This document shows positions 1-15,100 of a stretch of DNA of 64,000 bases, in pieces; within the stretch, counting starts at the first letter, position 1, and the number at the start of each line of letters is the position of its first letter. The position numbers and the translations under genes were made by a program. Below the pieces are notes generated by a model. It was not told the DNA's origin, made no database searches, and was given only the letters and a program-made list of their open reading frames with translations. Location of the stretch: assembly GCA_038501625.1 (NCBI GenBank), contig JAZAYU010000019.1, forward strand, positions 4,114,501 through 4,178,500, read 5' to 3'. The stretch comes from Corbicula japonica. Its lineage: Eukaryota > Mollusca > Bivalvia > Venerida > Cyrenidae.

Positions 1-3000
1 ACAATATCGAAAAGAAACGAAAAATTAATTATCAGTTAGTAGACACAGCAAGAAAAAACAATGGAGAATATAGCTTAGAAGTCTAAGAAAGAACTTCAGT
101 CTTTTTGCATAAAATAAAAAAAACTTTGTCGCCATGTCAACTGCAAGGGAAGGTTCACATCTTGATCGAAAATGACTCACAAGAGTTAATTGTGAAATTT
201 TTTCCATGTGATCAATTCTCACCCATATGGTGCCTCCCATGAAACTGTAAAGCTGTCCCATAATCATATATTTTTGAAACCTGTCCATGGTCTCTGTAAA
301 GATTTTGGAGACTGGTCAACAAGAAAACACACATCTTAGACTGGTTTTCAATTAATATATGAACAAGTGATCACCCTAAAAAACGAGACTGGTTCAATAA
401 TGTTGCTATACAAGTCCAAAGATAGGAGACTGACCAATCAGAAGAAAGGTCTTGAAACTAGTTACTGATCTTACAGTAGTTTTAACTAGTTACTGGTCTT
501 ACAGTAGTTTTATGATCTTCATTTGCAGTTGACAATTTTGGCATTGCAAGGTTCTGTTTAAAATACATAACATGTTAGAGTTGTCAAAAGGCAAACATTT
601 AAAGAAAAACTCAAAGGAGAATCCGAGTCAATACAGTAACAGTTAGATAAAAAACAACATCACCCTTTCAAATGTCACTTAAGAAATTTTTAGTGCTTCT
701 TTTCCTAAAATGGAAAAATTCAATAAAATTTAAAAAAAAATAAAATTTGATAGAATATTTTTGATTCAATAAAAAAAGAAAAAGCACATTGTATTTATAA
801 AAGGAAGTTAATTAAGGCACTACAAATGGTAAATTTAGAAAGTGCGTATGACAATGGGTGATATATTATACATGTACGTATTAATAAAATTCAACAAAAT
901 AATGTATTTACAATCATTATTTTATGTACAAAAAGTTTTATTTACAAAAAAAAAAGGGATCTGTACATTGGTCAAATCAGATGGGGTTACAAACTGAAGT
1001 GTTTGCAGAAAAGAAACTATGAGAAGCGTGGACAAAAGTTGTAACCATTTATACCGAGATAAAACAACATTTTCAATCTTATTACAAAAATCTCATACAT
1101 TTTGGCGGTTACTTTGAATTAAAGGTGGATTATCGGCATTCTGAAAAATTTTCTAAACCAACAAAACTATGTAAGGCACTTGATTTCATTTAAACTTTGT
1201 ATCTTGATATATTTACTACATGATTTCTGCTTTAAACTATGTAAATGACACCAAATATATGTTATCCCTATTTTATTTTTATCACAATTGAAGCAGAGTG
1301 GTATTTTATTTAGAGGATGTTAAAATTGACAACTTGGTTGCACACACCCAATTTTGAAAACTCTGAAGAAGAAATGTTTTAAGGTGATTTCTTTGATTTA
1401 ATTGTAATAATGTTCCACCAATGTTATAAATTACGACAACTTATATATTCTGAATAATTTAAGCCCGATTTGCGCGAAGGATCAAGAATGAAATTCCACC
1501 TTTAAGTCTTGTTATATGTAACAGAAACTTGGCTACTGGTTCAATAAAGCTGCTACAGATTCTTACGCTGATTTCCCACTCTTACTGAGTATTTCTTCAG
1601 TTTTAAACAGGCAGAAAATATTATCTCCCTTGTCGTGTAAAAATATATTTTTTATATTTTTATATTATATAATTTTAAAATTAGGTTAATTACATCTCTG
1701 TATAATTTCATTAATATATTCAAATCAAATACATGTTTGTGTATGTTGATCAGATTTTCACTGAAATGTTTCACAGAATTATTTTTCAAGATGTCATTAT
1801 GGGAATCAATAAGAGTACTGTGTATCGTTTAATTTCAAGGGCACACATTTTTTAAACATTTTTTGCAATGAGCGCTAAATAAGCATGGGCATAAATTTGC
1901 ACAATTGTATTTATCGTTTAAGACATTTTATTTATGGTGTAATTTTGCTAAGGGTTATAATTAGCACACTTACCCTATCACAAAAGTTAAACTTGTGTGA
2001 AAAATATATTTAAACCACAGTATAGAAATGACCTGTCCAAAAAATGATCTTTTCCGGGAAAATAAATAGCCTAATTCCATCAATGTTCTTAACTACAACT
2101 TCATCTAATGGAGGTACAAAAACGTCTTAAAAAAGTCCAAGTTTTGCTGAAAAGTTCCAGCTAGTTATGTTCTATAAAAAATCTCTGAAGCAAGCACGCA
2201 ATCCAAACTCTGTATAAATATTCACACTCAAAGCAACGCACATCCAAAGTCACTCAAATGCAACTTTTGTCTCATCTACATAAATGGCTGGCACTGAACT
2301 CAGTTCTTCAGTTTAGGTCCAGCAGTGAACAGAAATATTTACATATGTACAAACATATAGCACTAAAAACATTAATAGTTTTGTCATGTCATGTACATTG
2401 ACATCCTTTGGTTTGGGCAAGTACTTGTGATGTAGAACAATTTAATTTTCTTTTTCTTAAGATCCCAATAAAAAATAAATTCCTTTTCAAAAATATTTTA
2501 GTGTGGACATTCTGTATTTTTTACTACTATTAAGCCAAAAGTTTAAATGGATGAAAAAATATTTAACAAGTTACTCCGCACATCAAAGGACCTTCTGTAC
2601 ACGACAAGTATCATTCTATCAAACACACAAAATTGCAGGTTAGTTTTAAGTTAATTTTAGCATTTCCACATCTGACTAGATTGTTAAATCCCTGTAAAAC
2701 TCAGAACATTGAACACTGTTGAATTATTTTTCAGTTCAATTCACTTCTTCCACTGCTAGGATAAGGTGTCCCTCTTCTAATTCTTGCTCTAGTTTTTTTC
2801 ACTGTGTATTTTGTTCTTTCGAGCTAAAACTGTATATTCCAGTCCATTCCAGCAAATGATAGCAATTTGATAAACACCTTTTTGAATTTATCTGAGGTAA
2901 CAGATTTCATGCTTTTATAACATCCAAAGTCGCAAGTTCTTTATGGAAGTCTTTACAGTGTTTGTCAAATGCTTATATTTGAAAATGTCGTAACAAGCAT

Positions 3001-3107
3001 ATATGTTCCGTCCCATACAATGTGTATTTCTGGGGTACCACAGTGCCAGGTCAGTGTGTACAAAGTTTCTGATATTACAGGGGGGTTCAAGGTGTGGATA
3101 GTCTCTG
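1..3107 (-). other. SUFU 3' untranslated and downstream region
   Basis: No coding sequence was seen here. The SUFU 3'UTR must begin at 3107. The first canonical minus-strand AATAAA I noticed is at 1932-1927, giving a possible 3'UTR of about 1.2 kb; others lie near 1306 and 940. Which is used is unknown. The rest is AT-rich, with a small 28-bp tandem repeat. Confidence 0.4.
456..511. repeat. Two tandem 28-bp units
   Basis: Two adjacent copies of a 28-bp unit starting AACTAGTTACTG and ending ACAGTAGTTTT differ at one base. Confidence 0.8.
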
Positions 3108-3179
3108 CTACGCTTCTTCCGGCAGAATCGTGATACACAATCTTCGCTCAGGCCAGCGATATGTTTTAGGTAACAGCAA
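3108..3179 (-). CDS. SUFU: SUFU last coding exon with stop
   Basis: The exon codes LLLPKTYRWPERRLCITILP, EEA and TAG at 3110-3108. The LPKxYxWPE pattern matches the end of vertebrate SUFU, which carries a few more residues. It is too short to be found by ORF length and was placed by the TTTTCAG acceptor and homology. Confidence 0.9.
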   Translation of the reverse strand: MLLPKTYRWPERRLCITILPEEA

Positions 3180-6100
3180 CTGAAAATAAAGATATATAAT
3201 ATGATTAACCCTTTCCTTCATATGTACACCATTCATAGTAAGAGCAAACAGTGTTGATCCAGATCAGTCAGCATGGCTGGCACTGATCAGGATCTGCACC
3301 GTTTGCTTTTTGGCCTGAAATAACCTAATAAATCAAAAAGCGAACAGTGTAGATCCTGATTAGATGGTACAGATGTGCCGACTTATCTGGATCTACATTG
3401 TTGGCCCGTGCAATATAAGCATATATGGCACAATGAACGGGTAAGAAATCTAGTTCTGTAAATGAATAAAAGGCAATGATGAGAAACCAAACTTTTGTTA
3501 ATACCACAAAGCAAGCACTGATACACAAGTATGGTCTACTCACTTTCTAAGCACTTTACTCAAACTTTCACCATTTGATTTCCAGTGAAGTATATTTCAA
3601 TGTTCAACAAAAGATGGTTTCAATGACAGCTCGTCTTCTAATGCAATTAAGACTTTCGAAATAAGATTTCATACTGACGTAGTTGGTTTAATATCAAATT
3701 AATTAGTATGTTTGTGGTTTATTTAACATGAAGTTCTTTGAAGTGAAGTAGATCCAATCATTTTGTTTGTAGGACAAAATAAACATAGGTCAACCACAAA
3801 AAATAAAAATTTAATCCTTCTGTTGTGTAATTTGATTTTGTATAGGTTTAATTTTCATGCCGTGGCAATTTCTCAAATTCAAACTGCCAGCATTATCCAA
3901 CATTTTAAATTGTGGCTTACAAGCATAATTCAACCGATTCCCAAGCCAAAATGTCACGTTAGGCCATCTGCCCAAAACTTCAATCCTGAGAGTTAAACGC
4001 TACCGAAACCCTTTTCCCCGTGGGATATGGCTGTTACTGAATGAGTTAATAGTGTAGAAAAGGATCTGCCGTCACATTCATGCCATCTGATCAGGATCTA
4101 CACTGTTTGATTTGAAATTCATTAGGTTGTCTCTGACAAGTGTAGATCCTCATCAAATGGTAAAGACGTGCCAGCTAATCTGGTCACACAGGTGATAAAA
4201 CCTTTATAAATAGAGCAACAGGTTTACAATTCTAATAAAAAGCCGGGACGTGAAAGAAGCCACTCTTACCTCATCAGGGTTAGACAACTCCTGTAGGTCT
4301 ATACACATTTCTTCAATGAAATCATCTACAAGTAAAACCTGCAGCCACAAGCCGTGGGCGGCAAACGGATGCTCTTCATCTGCTATTGAGCCATTTACGC
4401 TGGGAGATACGAGTGTGATCGCTGAGTCGTTTGTGGCACTCATGAAGGTAAAATGTCGGCCATGCCGTAACCTGCCTCTGTAAACAGAAAAAAAATGTCG
4501 TTCTAAATTTATCATATTTAAAAGTTTACTCTTAAAATACAATTTTTATCACATGTGTAAACAGAGTAGATCCAGATCAGCAGACAAATTTGTGCTGTCT
4601 GATCACAATCTACACTGTACATTTCTTGGTCAGAAATAACTTTATGAATAATAAAAGCAAACAGTGCAGATCCTGGCTTCGAGGTTATGAAGCTGAGTTT
4701 GGAAACCAGTCTCAAATCTCAAGCATCTGATTGGCTGAAATGGCGACCAGTCGCCATTTCAGCCAATCAGATGCTTGAGATTTGAGACTGGTTTCCATGC
4801 TCAGTTTTATAACCTTGGGCACTGATCAAATGGCATGGATGTGCCAGCTGATCTGGATCGATTTTATTCACCCTTGGGATAACAGCCATATCCCATAGAG
4901 TAAAGGATTAACCCTTTCCTGGATATATACGCATTTTTACACGTGTGCGACCAGTGTAGATCCAGATCAGCCAGCACATCAGTGCCGTCTGATCAGGATC
5001 TGCACTGGTCGCATTTTGGTCAGAAATAACCTAATGAATAAAAAAGCAAACAGTTTAGATCCTGATCAGACGGCACGGATGCCCTAGCAATAAAGGTGTT
5101 TCTGTACAGGAAAGGGTTAAGCAACAAATGTACCATTTTATTTCTATAATATATAAACTGCGATATTAATAATGAAAAACATTTCTAAAAGCTGTTTAAA
5201 CAAATTATACTTAATTATGCTTTTAAAGAAAATCTAGTTTTTAATGTTTGCCCTATCTATGAGGCAGCAATAAACTTTACCTTAATGCTAAAGGAAGCAA
5301 GGACGCTGCCTCAAGGTTAAATTTAAGATGTACATATTCTAGCGTTCTTGTTCGCAGTAATTCTGTCGGTGCATCGGAACTTTCTGTACTGTCAAATGAG
5401 TTCTTTCGTGATCGTGGCCGACTGAAAACAGAAACAAACACAGCAATAAATAATATGAACATACAACTAAGTACTGTAAACCAGTAAATGTTTCTGCACA
5501 TATTTTCACATTTTTTCAATGTCAGACTTATTCGCAAATATAGGTAATCCAGTAAAAATTGCTTCTTTAAGCAAAATAAGCCAGTAGTATAATATATTTT
5601 TTGAGAAGATGATTGAGGATTATTAAACTAAGGCCTGAAGAGAAACAGTTTAAGACCTTTTTTTCCTTATTTTTAAAAACCTCTTCAAATGCTATTTATG
5701 ACTAATGTCTAGACTCTTACAGCTTATTTAGACTCTTTAAGGCTATGTTGATATGTTTTTACTTACGTAAAATCTCCAATGTTTGGTCGCAGGTCTGTAT
5801 GTAGACCCCGTGACAGAGTGGCTTTTATTTGTTCTGTTTCTAGAAATAAAAGAAAGTACTGTCATTGATGCAGGTTACAAAGCAAAATACAATGTACTCA
5901 TTCAGGGCATTCACAAGACTTGCAAATGAGGAAGAAGTTTTGACATAATTTTACTAAATTATGGAGAACTTGGCAGTTGACAGCATTCTTTCCCTATATA
6001 GTCTATACAAAATAATTTCTCCTATAGCTCAAAAAAGCCAGGTAGAGCCAACTGCTCATTATATGAAATATACCAACTGAGGTGGTAATATCACTTGGAC

Positions 6101-9100
6101 AGGCGATAATCAAATCCAATACAAATGTACATAAATAGCCATCATGGAGATCCTGATTTAGAAATATATTCTGCAAGTCATTTCTCCTTCAAACTGGACA
6201 GAATTTAATACCCAAATCTATTACATATCAGTTTTTTTTCTTTTCATATCTAAGTACCATAAATTAGTTTTACACCAGGCCATTTTATCAATTCAATAGT
6301 TTATTGCAGTGTAGGCCTTCTGCCCATACACAGACCATTTTATTATTACATAAATGGTTACAGAGGGAGTGTTTAAATTGGTAAATTTGACATAATCAAT
6401 ACCTAATAGTGACATATGTCTTCTCTCCCCATCATCATCATCGTCATCAAAGCCGTCTTTGTCATAGCTGCTGTCACGGTCATTTTCTCCTGGCTCTTCC
6501 CATGAGCACTTGCTGTTTACACCACTCAGGTTCGAACCCTCAGTCTCAATTCCAAGATCCACTTTTTCCTGCAGACTAGGTCCGGATTCAAACAGTGACT
6601 CTCCACGGCGCATGTCTGTGATTAACCATGGTCCACCAGCCCTTTTAACAGGAAAATTACACATATTTAGGTTTAAATTGTCAAACATTCAAGCAATCAA
6701 ACTGAAAATTTTATGTTTAAAATCAAAACATGACTAACAACTACTCTACAGCCCCGTCCTACTATGCTTATTCGATTACACAATGTATTCAGTTGGGAAT
6801 TAGAAAGTCACTAGAATGGTTAATTTGGACCCTTGATGGCCTCTTTTTTTCGAAAAATGCAACTGAGCTACCGTTATTCCAAATGTCTGATGAATTTCAG
6901 ATGATATTGTGATACTACATGCAGGTAAAACTGGTCTACATGCAAGCACTGCTAGCACAGACTCAAAAGCACTCATTAAACAGGTGATGGGCAGAGTATT
7001 AACAACTGGATTTACCGCCACTGACAACTAAAACCCTATTTAGTTTTATTGGACTGGTATAGTGTATATTAGTGCAAAATGTACCAATGAAAGAATGCTT
7101 GTATTTAACCCTTTCCTCCATAGATACACCTTTACTGCATAGGTGAACAGTCTAGATCCAGATCAGCTGGCACATCCGTGCCATCTTATCAGGATCTGCA
7201 CTGTTCGCTTTTTGATTTGTTAGGTTATTTCTGACCAAAATGCGACCAGTGCAGATCCTGATCAGACTGCACAGATGTGCCGGCTGATCTGGATCTTCAT
7301 GTACACTGGTCGCACTTACGTAAAAATGCGTGTATATGGAGGAAGGGTTAATGTATAGCAGCATAATTATGTACTACTATTACTTAGTAATTTCATTTTG
7401 AGTCAAATAAAAATTAATAGCGAAAGTACAACATTACGTACGAGGTCATTGATCGGAGAAGGTCGATCACTCCTGGACCGTTCCAGTGCTGTGCTGCACG
7501 TAGCTCTTCAGTACATACACCGACAATCTGTGAACAATAAAAGACACGTTAACCGATACTGGCATAGACCAACTGCAGTCTGTGTGTCCCTTAACATTGA
7601 TCAGTGGAACCAGATCTACAGCTTAAAAAGACACGTTAACCGATACTGGCATAGACCAACTGCAGTCTGTGTGTCCCTTAACATTGATCAGTGGAACCAG
7701 ATCTACAGCTTATGACTAAACCAGGGATTGGCTTATGTTCTTAGAAATTGTTGTCTCTTTCAGGATTGAATCACCATTTTATTGCTTTCATCATGGTCTG
7801 GAAAAAATTTGGGGTTTTTAATGTGTGAAAGCTTACTTTAAACAACTCAAATTTGCTTTAATACAATGTAGCCATACCCCAGACCAAATGATTTCCATAG
7901 GAAACAGTCTGAAGAAAAACTTTTATCATAGCAAAGTGCAAGATGTGTATTAATTTATTTTATGCTTTCCGGTGAATTATAGAATCTTCCTGGTGAAATA
8001 AAAGTGGTATTTCACTGTTTTCAAACAGTGGAATATCATTTTTATTTTCACTGCTTTTTTTCACGTTGGTACCTAAATGCACGCAACATTCCAAATGAGA
8101 ACCTTTAGAACACAGGCTCAAATTTGGGTAAATGACATCATGACTTCACGTCATAAACGTTTTTGGTGCCACTTCATGCAGTTTTTCTGCCAAATTCACA
8201 GAGACTGTGCACTAAAAGCATAAAATAAAAAGAAAATTTGTTTTTACCAGTGAAAGATAGAAATATCAGTGTTTTTTTTTCTTGTTTGGGGCAAGGGGGT
8301 CGCAGCCATTTGGAGGGGAAAAATTGCGACACAAACTAAGGAAAGGGGGAATATTTGGAAGATACTTGCAGCCTGTCAAACACAACATAACAAAGTATTC
8401 ACTGATCTTTTAATTCAAAGAAAGTCAGTGGTGTACAGTGAAATGTCTTTTTCTGTCTGCAAATTTATCAATTATTCTTGAAACTGTATTGTCCATCAGT
8501 GGTTTATCCATTAAACATATCCAAAATTCAGATTTATCATCTTCTTTATCGAACGGCGCTTAACAGACTCCGGCAAATGGGGGAATTTTTTATGGATGTG
8601 GGGGAAAAATATATACTATTTTGAGGGGGGAATGGGGCCCGATTTCTCCAAATATTTGACATAAAAAACACTGAATATATTTCACTCGATAAACCTGAAT
8701 TATGTATTTTCATGAGTGGCTTCGCCACTCTTGAAAATACAAATCCGGAGCTCACTCGGTGAAATATATATCTATCTTACTCTGGTAAAAACAAAATATC
8801 CTCTATATAATTGTTCAGAAAAACCCAGTTTATACCTGTACAAAGCAGACAGGCCCGAAGGGCGTGGTAATAGGATGTAGCTGTGGGTCCTCGGCCATCA
8901 ACATGTGTTGTATACGCGACTCACTACCGTCCAGGGGTATATGCCACGGCACATGGTCCCCTGCATAAACTTTGTTCTCTGCAAGCATACAAAACACATT
9001 CACAGTTTCATCGTCTACTAATTAACAGATCTGATTAACAGTATCAAAAACATCTCCCTCTTAAGTTTGAACTGTCAGGTGTTTGTTACAGATTGCTAAT

Positions 9101-12100
9101 ATGTATAACTGTTAAACTTGAAATGTGTTAATATAGTCTTTACCTCCTACAGCTTACTTTACATGCATAGCTTTAGAAAACAGAATCAAGATCTATCATG
9201 TAATACCAGCGCTTCTTTCTTCTTTCTAACCCGTTCCTCTATTTATAAACCTTTTAACGCATGTGCGAACAGTGTAGATCTGGATCAGATGGCACAGATG
9301 TATAGGCTGATCTGGATCTACACTGTTTGCCTATGCCATATAGGCATATATATGGAGGAAAGGGTTAAGTATCATTTACTGGCGCCTTCCCAGAAAATTT
9401 CATTAAATCATGAAGATTTCCTCCATGCAATTCTATGGGGTTTTAACAGACCATTTGCTCACCTGTTTGAAAGACATATCTGGCAAGTGCCTGCATCAGT
9501 GTAGCCGGCCAGGTTGGTGGATTGGTCTCGCCAGGCTCGCGTTTTAGTCTGAATGTTAACTCAAATCCGAAACCACTCGGTCCATCTGTACCTTGACACC
9601 TGCAAGTAGAAACATTTATAATAACTGTTAGTCAAGAAACTAAGAAATCAATCGTCAAACTGAGTTTTTAGTAAGTTATGGCTGTAATATCCATTTTCTG
9701 CATATTTCAGACATGGTGGGGACAACCCTTTACTCCATAGATGGTGTGGACAAACAGTGTTTATCCAGTTTAGCTGGCAAATCAGTTCTGTCTGATCAGG
9801 ATCTTTGATATTTGCTTTTGAATTATAGCTTTTGTAACAAGGGTTCTGAGAAATCCACGCCTGAACCAAGGATTGAACCCGGGACCCCTCGCATGTCAGT
9901 CCGATGCTCTACCACGTCGCCATAAAGCTAGCTCTATGGTGAGATAGTACAAGTGCGGTACTAACTCAACCATAGCCGGGTTACACTTATTTCAGACGAA
10001 GGAGTTAAAAATCTGTGGAGAGCCTCGTCATTGATCTGTTAATTGTTATTACTTTCCTCCGTATATACGCATTTGTACGCATGTGCCACCAGTGTAGATC
10101 AAGATCAGCCGGCACATCCATGCCGTCTGATCAGGATCTGCACTGGTCGCATTTTGGTCAGAAATAACCTGCCGAATCAACAATAGAACTGTTTAGATCC
10201 TGATCAGACGGCACAGATGTGCCGGCTGATCTGGATCTAAACTGTTCGCCCATGCAATAAAGGTGTATCTATGGAGGAAAGGGTCATATAACCTGCCATT
10301 GGTCAATTCAGAGACTACTCAATTTCAACCAATCAGAATACTGATATCTTGGACTTGTCCTCAACCTTATTTTCTTTATCTAGCAACCATGTTACTTTAC
10401 AAACACACAAAACTAAGTAATAATATTTTTTTTTCCTTATCTATAAAAATTGCAGAAAAGACATTCTTCTTGCCAATAAAACATTTGTAAATAACTAACA
10501 ATTTCAAATATTAACGACAAGGTAAGACCAGGTCAAGAAAATCCTAAGATCATTGAAATGAATTTTGTCAACAGATTCTACTTAATTAACTAGGAACAAT
10601 GCCACCTTTACAAAATGTTCAGCCGTACTTCAGGGTCAACGATAGTCGTGACCTTATCTTTCTGTCCCATTCTCCTATTCGGCATTTAAATATTGTTATG
10701 TACTTTATCAACCAGTATAAACACTTTAAACCAAAATCGTTTTGGCACTGAATGCGGCTATCGAGTGTCAATTAAGGAAACTTGAGGCAGAACGGTCTAA
10801 AATGATTGCTAACTACATAACGTTACATTTTTCAAGCAATAATAATGCAAGGGTGTAGGGTGGAGGGTTACTTAGCAACTGATCATTTCTTGTATACCTA
10901 ATTATAGATCATGACCTGTATACTATACAGTATAGGCTCTACTAGGAACGGTAAATTGTGCGGTTGCCAGAATTTGTCATTTCAAACAATGTATGCTTTT
11001 CAATCAATAAATGATTGTTTTCATTTTCTAATCTTTCCACCTAGTGAATCTATTTAGGCGAACGTCTCGCCTTTCAGATGTTAAGATTTCGCCTGTGAAT
11101 ACGACACTACTCTGCTTTGTTGTGAACGATTCATTGTTCCAAAACATATGTTTTGGAATGCAGCCATAGAAGTTTATCTGAACCCATAAATTTCTTCATT
11201 GAACACATGTCTTGTAATTTTTACATTGATTTCTGTCTTAACTCACACTTTTAGGAAGTCCCAAATGAACAATTATCTCCATATATAGGGCTCTCGCTAG
11301 ACTTGCAGAAGTTTTGTCATAATTTTATTGAATTATGGCGAAGTTTGCAGTCAACAGCATTCTTTCCCTTTATATTCTATACAAAATGACTTCTCTCATA
11401 GCTCAAAGAAGGGAGAAGTCTGGTCGCTTTTAGGAGACTACTTCTCCCAAGTCTCCCTCTAGTGAGAGCCCTGTATATACACCTTTTAGGCATGGCAAAG
11501 AGAGTAGATCCAGATGCAACCTGGCCCCAAGGTTATAAAACTGAGCATGGAAACCAGTCTCAAATCTCAAGGATCTGATTGGCTGAAATGGCGACTGGTA
11601 GCCATTTCAGCCAATCAGATGCTTGAGATTTGAGACTGGTTTCCAATCTCAGCTTTATAACCTTCAACCCAGCACATCTTTGCCATCTGATCAGGATCTA
11701 CACTGTTTTGATTTATTAGGTTATGTCTTACTAAACAGCCAACAATGCAGATCCTGATAAGATGACATACATGTGCCATCTGATCTGGATCTATACTTTT
11801 CCCATGCCATAAAGGAGTATACGTACCAGTTTAAAATCATATATTGATGTATTTTTTATATTTTTGCCTCGATACATTAATACTTATCTTATATTTAGTG
11901 TTTAAAGAAGTTGCATTTCTAATTTCTTTAAGTACAAATAGAAGCCCTGATAAATGCCCACTGCCTCCCTGCTGTCAGTGACAACAATGTACATTTAATT
12001 AATAAACAACTATACAAACAACAAATAAACTAGCTCAAACTGAAAGAATGGTGGGTCCATCACTTCAGATAGGTGGAATAAGATACAATTTTTTATGCCA

Positions 12101-15100
12101 CATTAAAATGAATACATAAACATATGAATATATTATATTATCCTTGAATCTGTGTACTGTTTTGATGTGTCATTTTGAACACCTCGACCAAAGATTCCCC
12201 TGTGAACATTGACAAAATCAGGAACAATGAAACAATGTTAATTAACCTATACTGTTTCAATACAGATGTAGATCAATCGAGTTATTTCTTTGTGCCGCGG
12301 GCCACAGTATTTGAAGTAAGGCCAATACGATACCTGGTCGATGATACAGCAAATAGTTTGAGACAATGAGACCAAACAGAACAGAGATAGACTGACTCAG
12401 GTAAACAAACACTGGGGGGGGGGGGGGCTTCATTACAAGATGGGCCAAATCAGTAACTGTAACTGGGAACCAGTCTTGAATCTCTTGCTCGTGATGGTCA
12501 TTTGGAAAACTAAAGTTAATTGTGATTGCTAAGTCTGTAGACTGAACTTAATTGTGATTGGTCAGCTAGAAAACTGAACTTAATTTCAACCTCCCTGCTG
12601 AATGAGATTTAAGACTGGTCAACTGTCACAGTTATTTTATCTTGGCCCCTGTATTCCATTCCTAAGGGTATGGTTGGCAATGCAAAGGCCCTAATAGCCA
12701 CCCCTCAAATCATCATGCGTGCAGATGTTTGACATAGACTTAACTGTCTATTTTTCCTTTTTTTGTCTGTGTTTTATATATAGCTTATCCCTTGGCATAA
12801 ATGTTTGTATAAAGGAGGAAAAGGAAAATTCTAAATTAGAAAGTGTAATCATTGTCATACTGACTTCTTAAAAAGGCAGAACAATTCTTTATTGGACTCC
12901 TTTCAAATTTACACAATGCATTCACAAATTGCCCCATGTAAAACGTCTCAACTGACATAATTAACAAAGACTGAATGCACGTTATGAAAGACCTCACTTT
13001 TAAAAATTATTTATGGGGGCATTATTTCATCAATAGTAAGATTAAAATTTATAGGTCATAACATATATTTGTTTTTGTTATGTTGCTAGTATATTCTGTA
13101 AAACAAATACAGTGTGAGTAAATAATTGTTTACATTATACTGATTTTTGGCACCGCAGGGTATCATGTTACGTGGGGATCTTTTATGGCAGCAAGCGTTC
13201 CCCCATGTGGTCACTTTCATCATTGTAGCCTTATTAATACACTGTAAGTTCTAGATAGAACTGTGACTCAATCAATTCAGTACTTTTTCAGAACATACAT
13301 AATAGAAGCAGAAAAGGCCCAAACACCACATGTGGTAAAAAGTCCAGTAACTATTGGTCATTTTCATCATACTAACCTTTTTAATACACAGTAATGTTCT
13401 AGATAGAACTGTGACTCAATTAATTCAATACTTTTTTAGAACCTACATTATAGTATCCAGGCCTAAATTGCCCCAACACCCCAGGTGGTAAAAACTCCTG
13501 CTGGTCAATTTTAATCATTCTAGTCTTATAAATTCACAGTATGTTCATGATAATACTGTGACTCAAATAATTCAGTACTTTTTCAGAACATACAATAATA
13601 GTATCCAGGACAAAATGGCCCAAACACCGCAGGTGGTAAAAAGTCCAGTTGGTCAATGACTACATCTGTGACTATCACATGTTATTATATACATGTTCAT
13701 CTTTCATGTTTTTTGTGACAGTGTGTAGCTAAGCCTTAGGAATAGGGGACTGTCTAAATGGTCAACACCACAATTAGTAGAAAGTCCAGTTGGTCATTTG
13801 ATCTATGATAAATACATTTTATTATAAAACATGTTTATATATGGAGTTCTGAGTTATTATTATTGTGCAACAGTTTGTAGCTTAAGAATAGAGGATTACT
13901 AAGGGTCAACACCATGTATGCTACTGGTAGATAATAGAATCTACCTTACTGAAATATTTCACAGAATAAACTGTGTATTGACAACTGGATTGTTAACAAG
14001 TGAATTCTCCAAATCCATTTTTTAATAGTGACATTCTAAGTTTTTGAATTTCATCACTCATTTAATCCATTAATTAAACCAACTTATGAAAATCAAGGTC
14101 AACTGAAAACCTTAAAGACATTTTTATTGCATGGACGAACACGTGCATCCAGTTAAACCATCATATTTATGCTCTCTGATCAGGCTCTACACTTTTCACT
14201 TTCACACGAGCAGTGCAGATCCTGATCAGACGGCACAAATGTGCCAGCTGTTTTTGGAACTACACTGGTGGACATGCGTCAAAACATGTTAATATGACGG
14301 GAAGGGTTAAACATAAAACATGTGTGACAACTTACTCATGAACTCTTCCGTCACCATGGAGATCAGAAAGTCCGAAGCTGATGTAATGCCAGTGCGGGGG
14401 AATTCCTTTGTCCGGGTCACCAGGGTTTGCATACATGCTGATGTAGTCGAGTGGGTCTGGACCACCGAGCCTGAAATACAGAAAATATAAAATGTCACTC
14501 TGCAAGTCTAATATGAAAACAAAGGATCTTCATTGTTTGCTATTCAGTGAATAATTTCAGGTGTCAATATATAATGTCAGGTAATATATTTCTTGTGAAC
14601 CATCCCTATGAATCTATAATTGATACAAATAGGGAGTCGATGACTTTTATTCTGTGCTTAAACGGTTAACATGCATTTTTTACAGAAAAGATGAATTTAT
14701 ACTTATTAATAGACATATAATCAGCTTTGGATTGGTATGCAAATGTTTTCACAAATATTTATGCTTTACTGACCGTCCAATACAAGAACCTGATGTTTTT
14801 AAAAATACTTGAACATATTATCACCACCCCCAGTGGTGAACTGCTTAAAAGCCCTTTGATCTTCTTAGTATTTTTTCTACATCAATTTAAATGTGTTATT
14901 ATCAATCGGCTATAAAACTTTTAAGTGCTGCCTGCACTTTTAACATCATTTAAATTTAAACACAAACTTTTTCAATGATTGGTTTTCTGATGCATCAATG
15001 ATGTACTATAAATAATCTACCTCCCCTACAGGAGAGCTTGTATGAAGAGCAATTAAAGCAGTGACCCCCCACCGTGGTGATTATTGACTCTAGTCTTGAT

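Noticed and set aside
7152..7364. Short frames with DPDQPAHLC / IRICTGRIL wording, also at 27646, 25876, 25726 and 3325
   Set aside because: They are translations of FB-1 arms, not proteins; the same wording appears wherever the repeat occurs.
7398..7715. 105-residue frame with a repeated C-terminal segment
   Set aside because: The repeated peptide comes from the 87-bp DNA duplication; the first part is antisense to SUFU exon 5.
9118..9504. 128-residue frame on the plus strand
   Set aside because: Largely made of FB-1 copy 6 and the antisense of SUFU exon 3.
9865..9935. Functional tRNA gene
   Set aside because: The A and B boxes are good, but anticodon and acceptor stems do not pair well, so I call it a SINE head.
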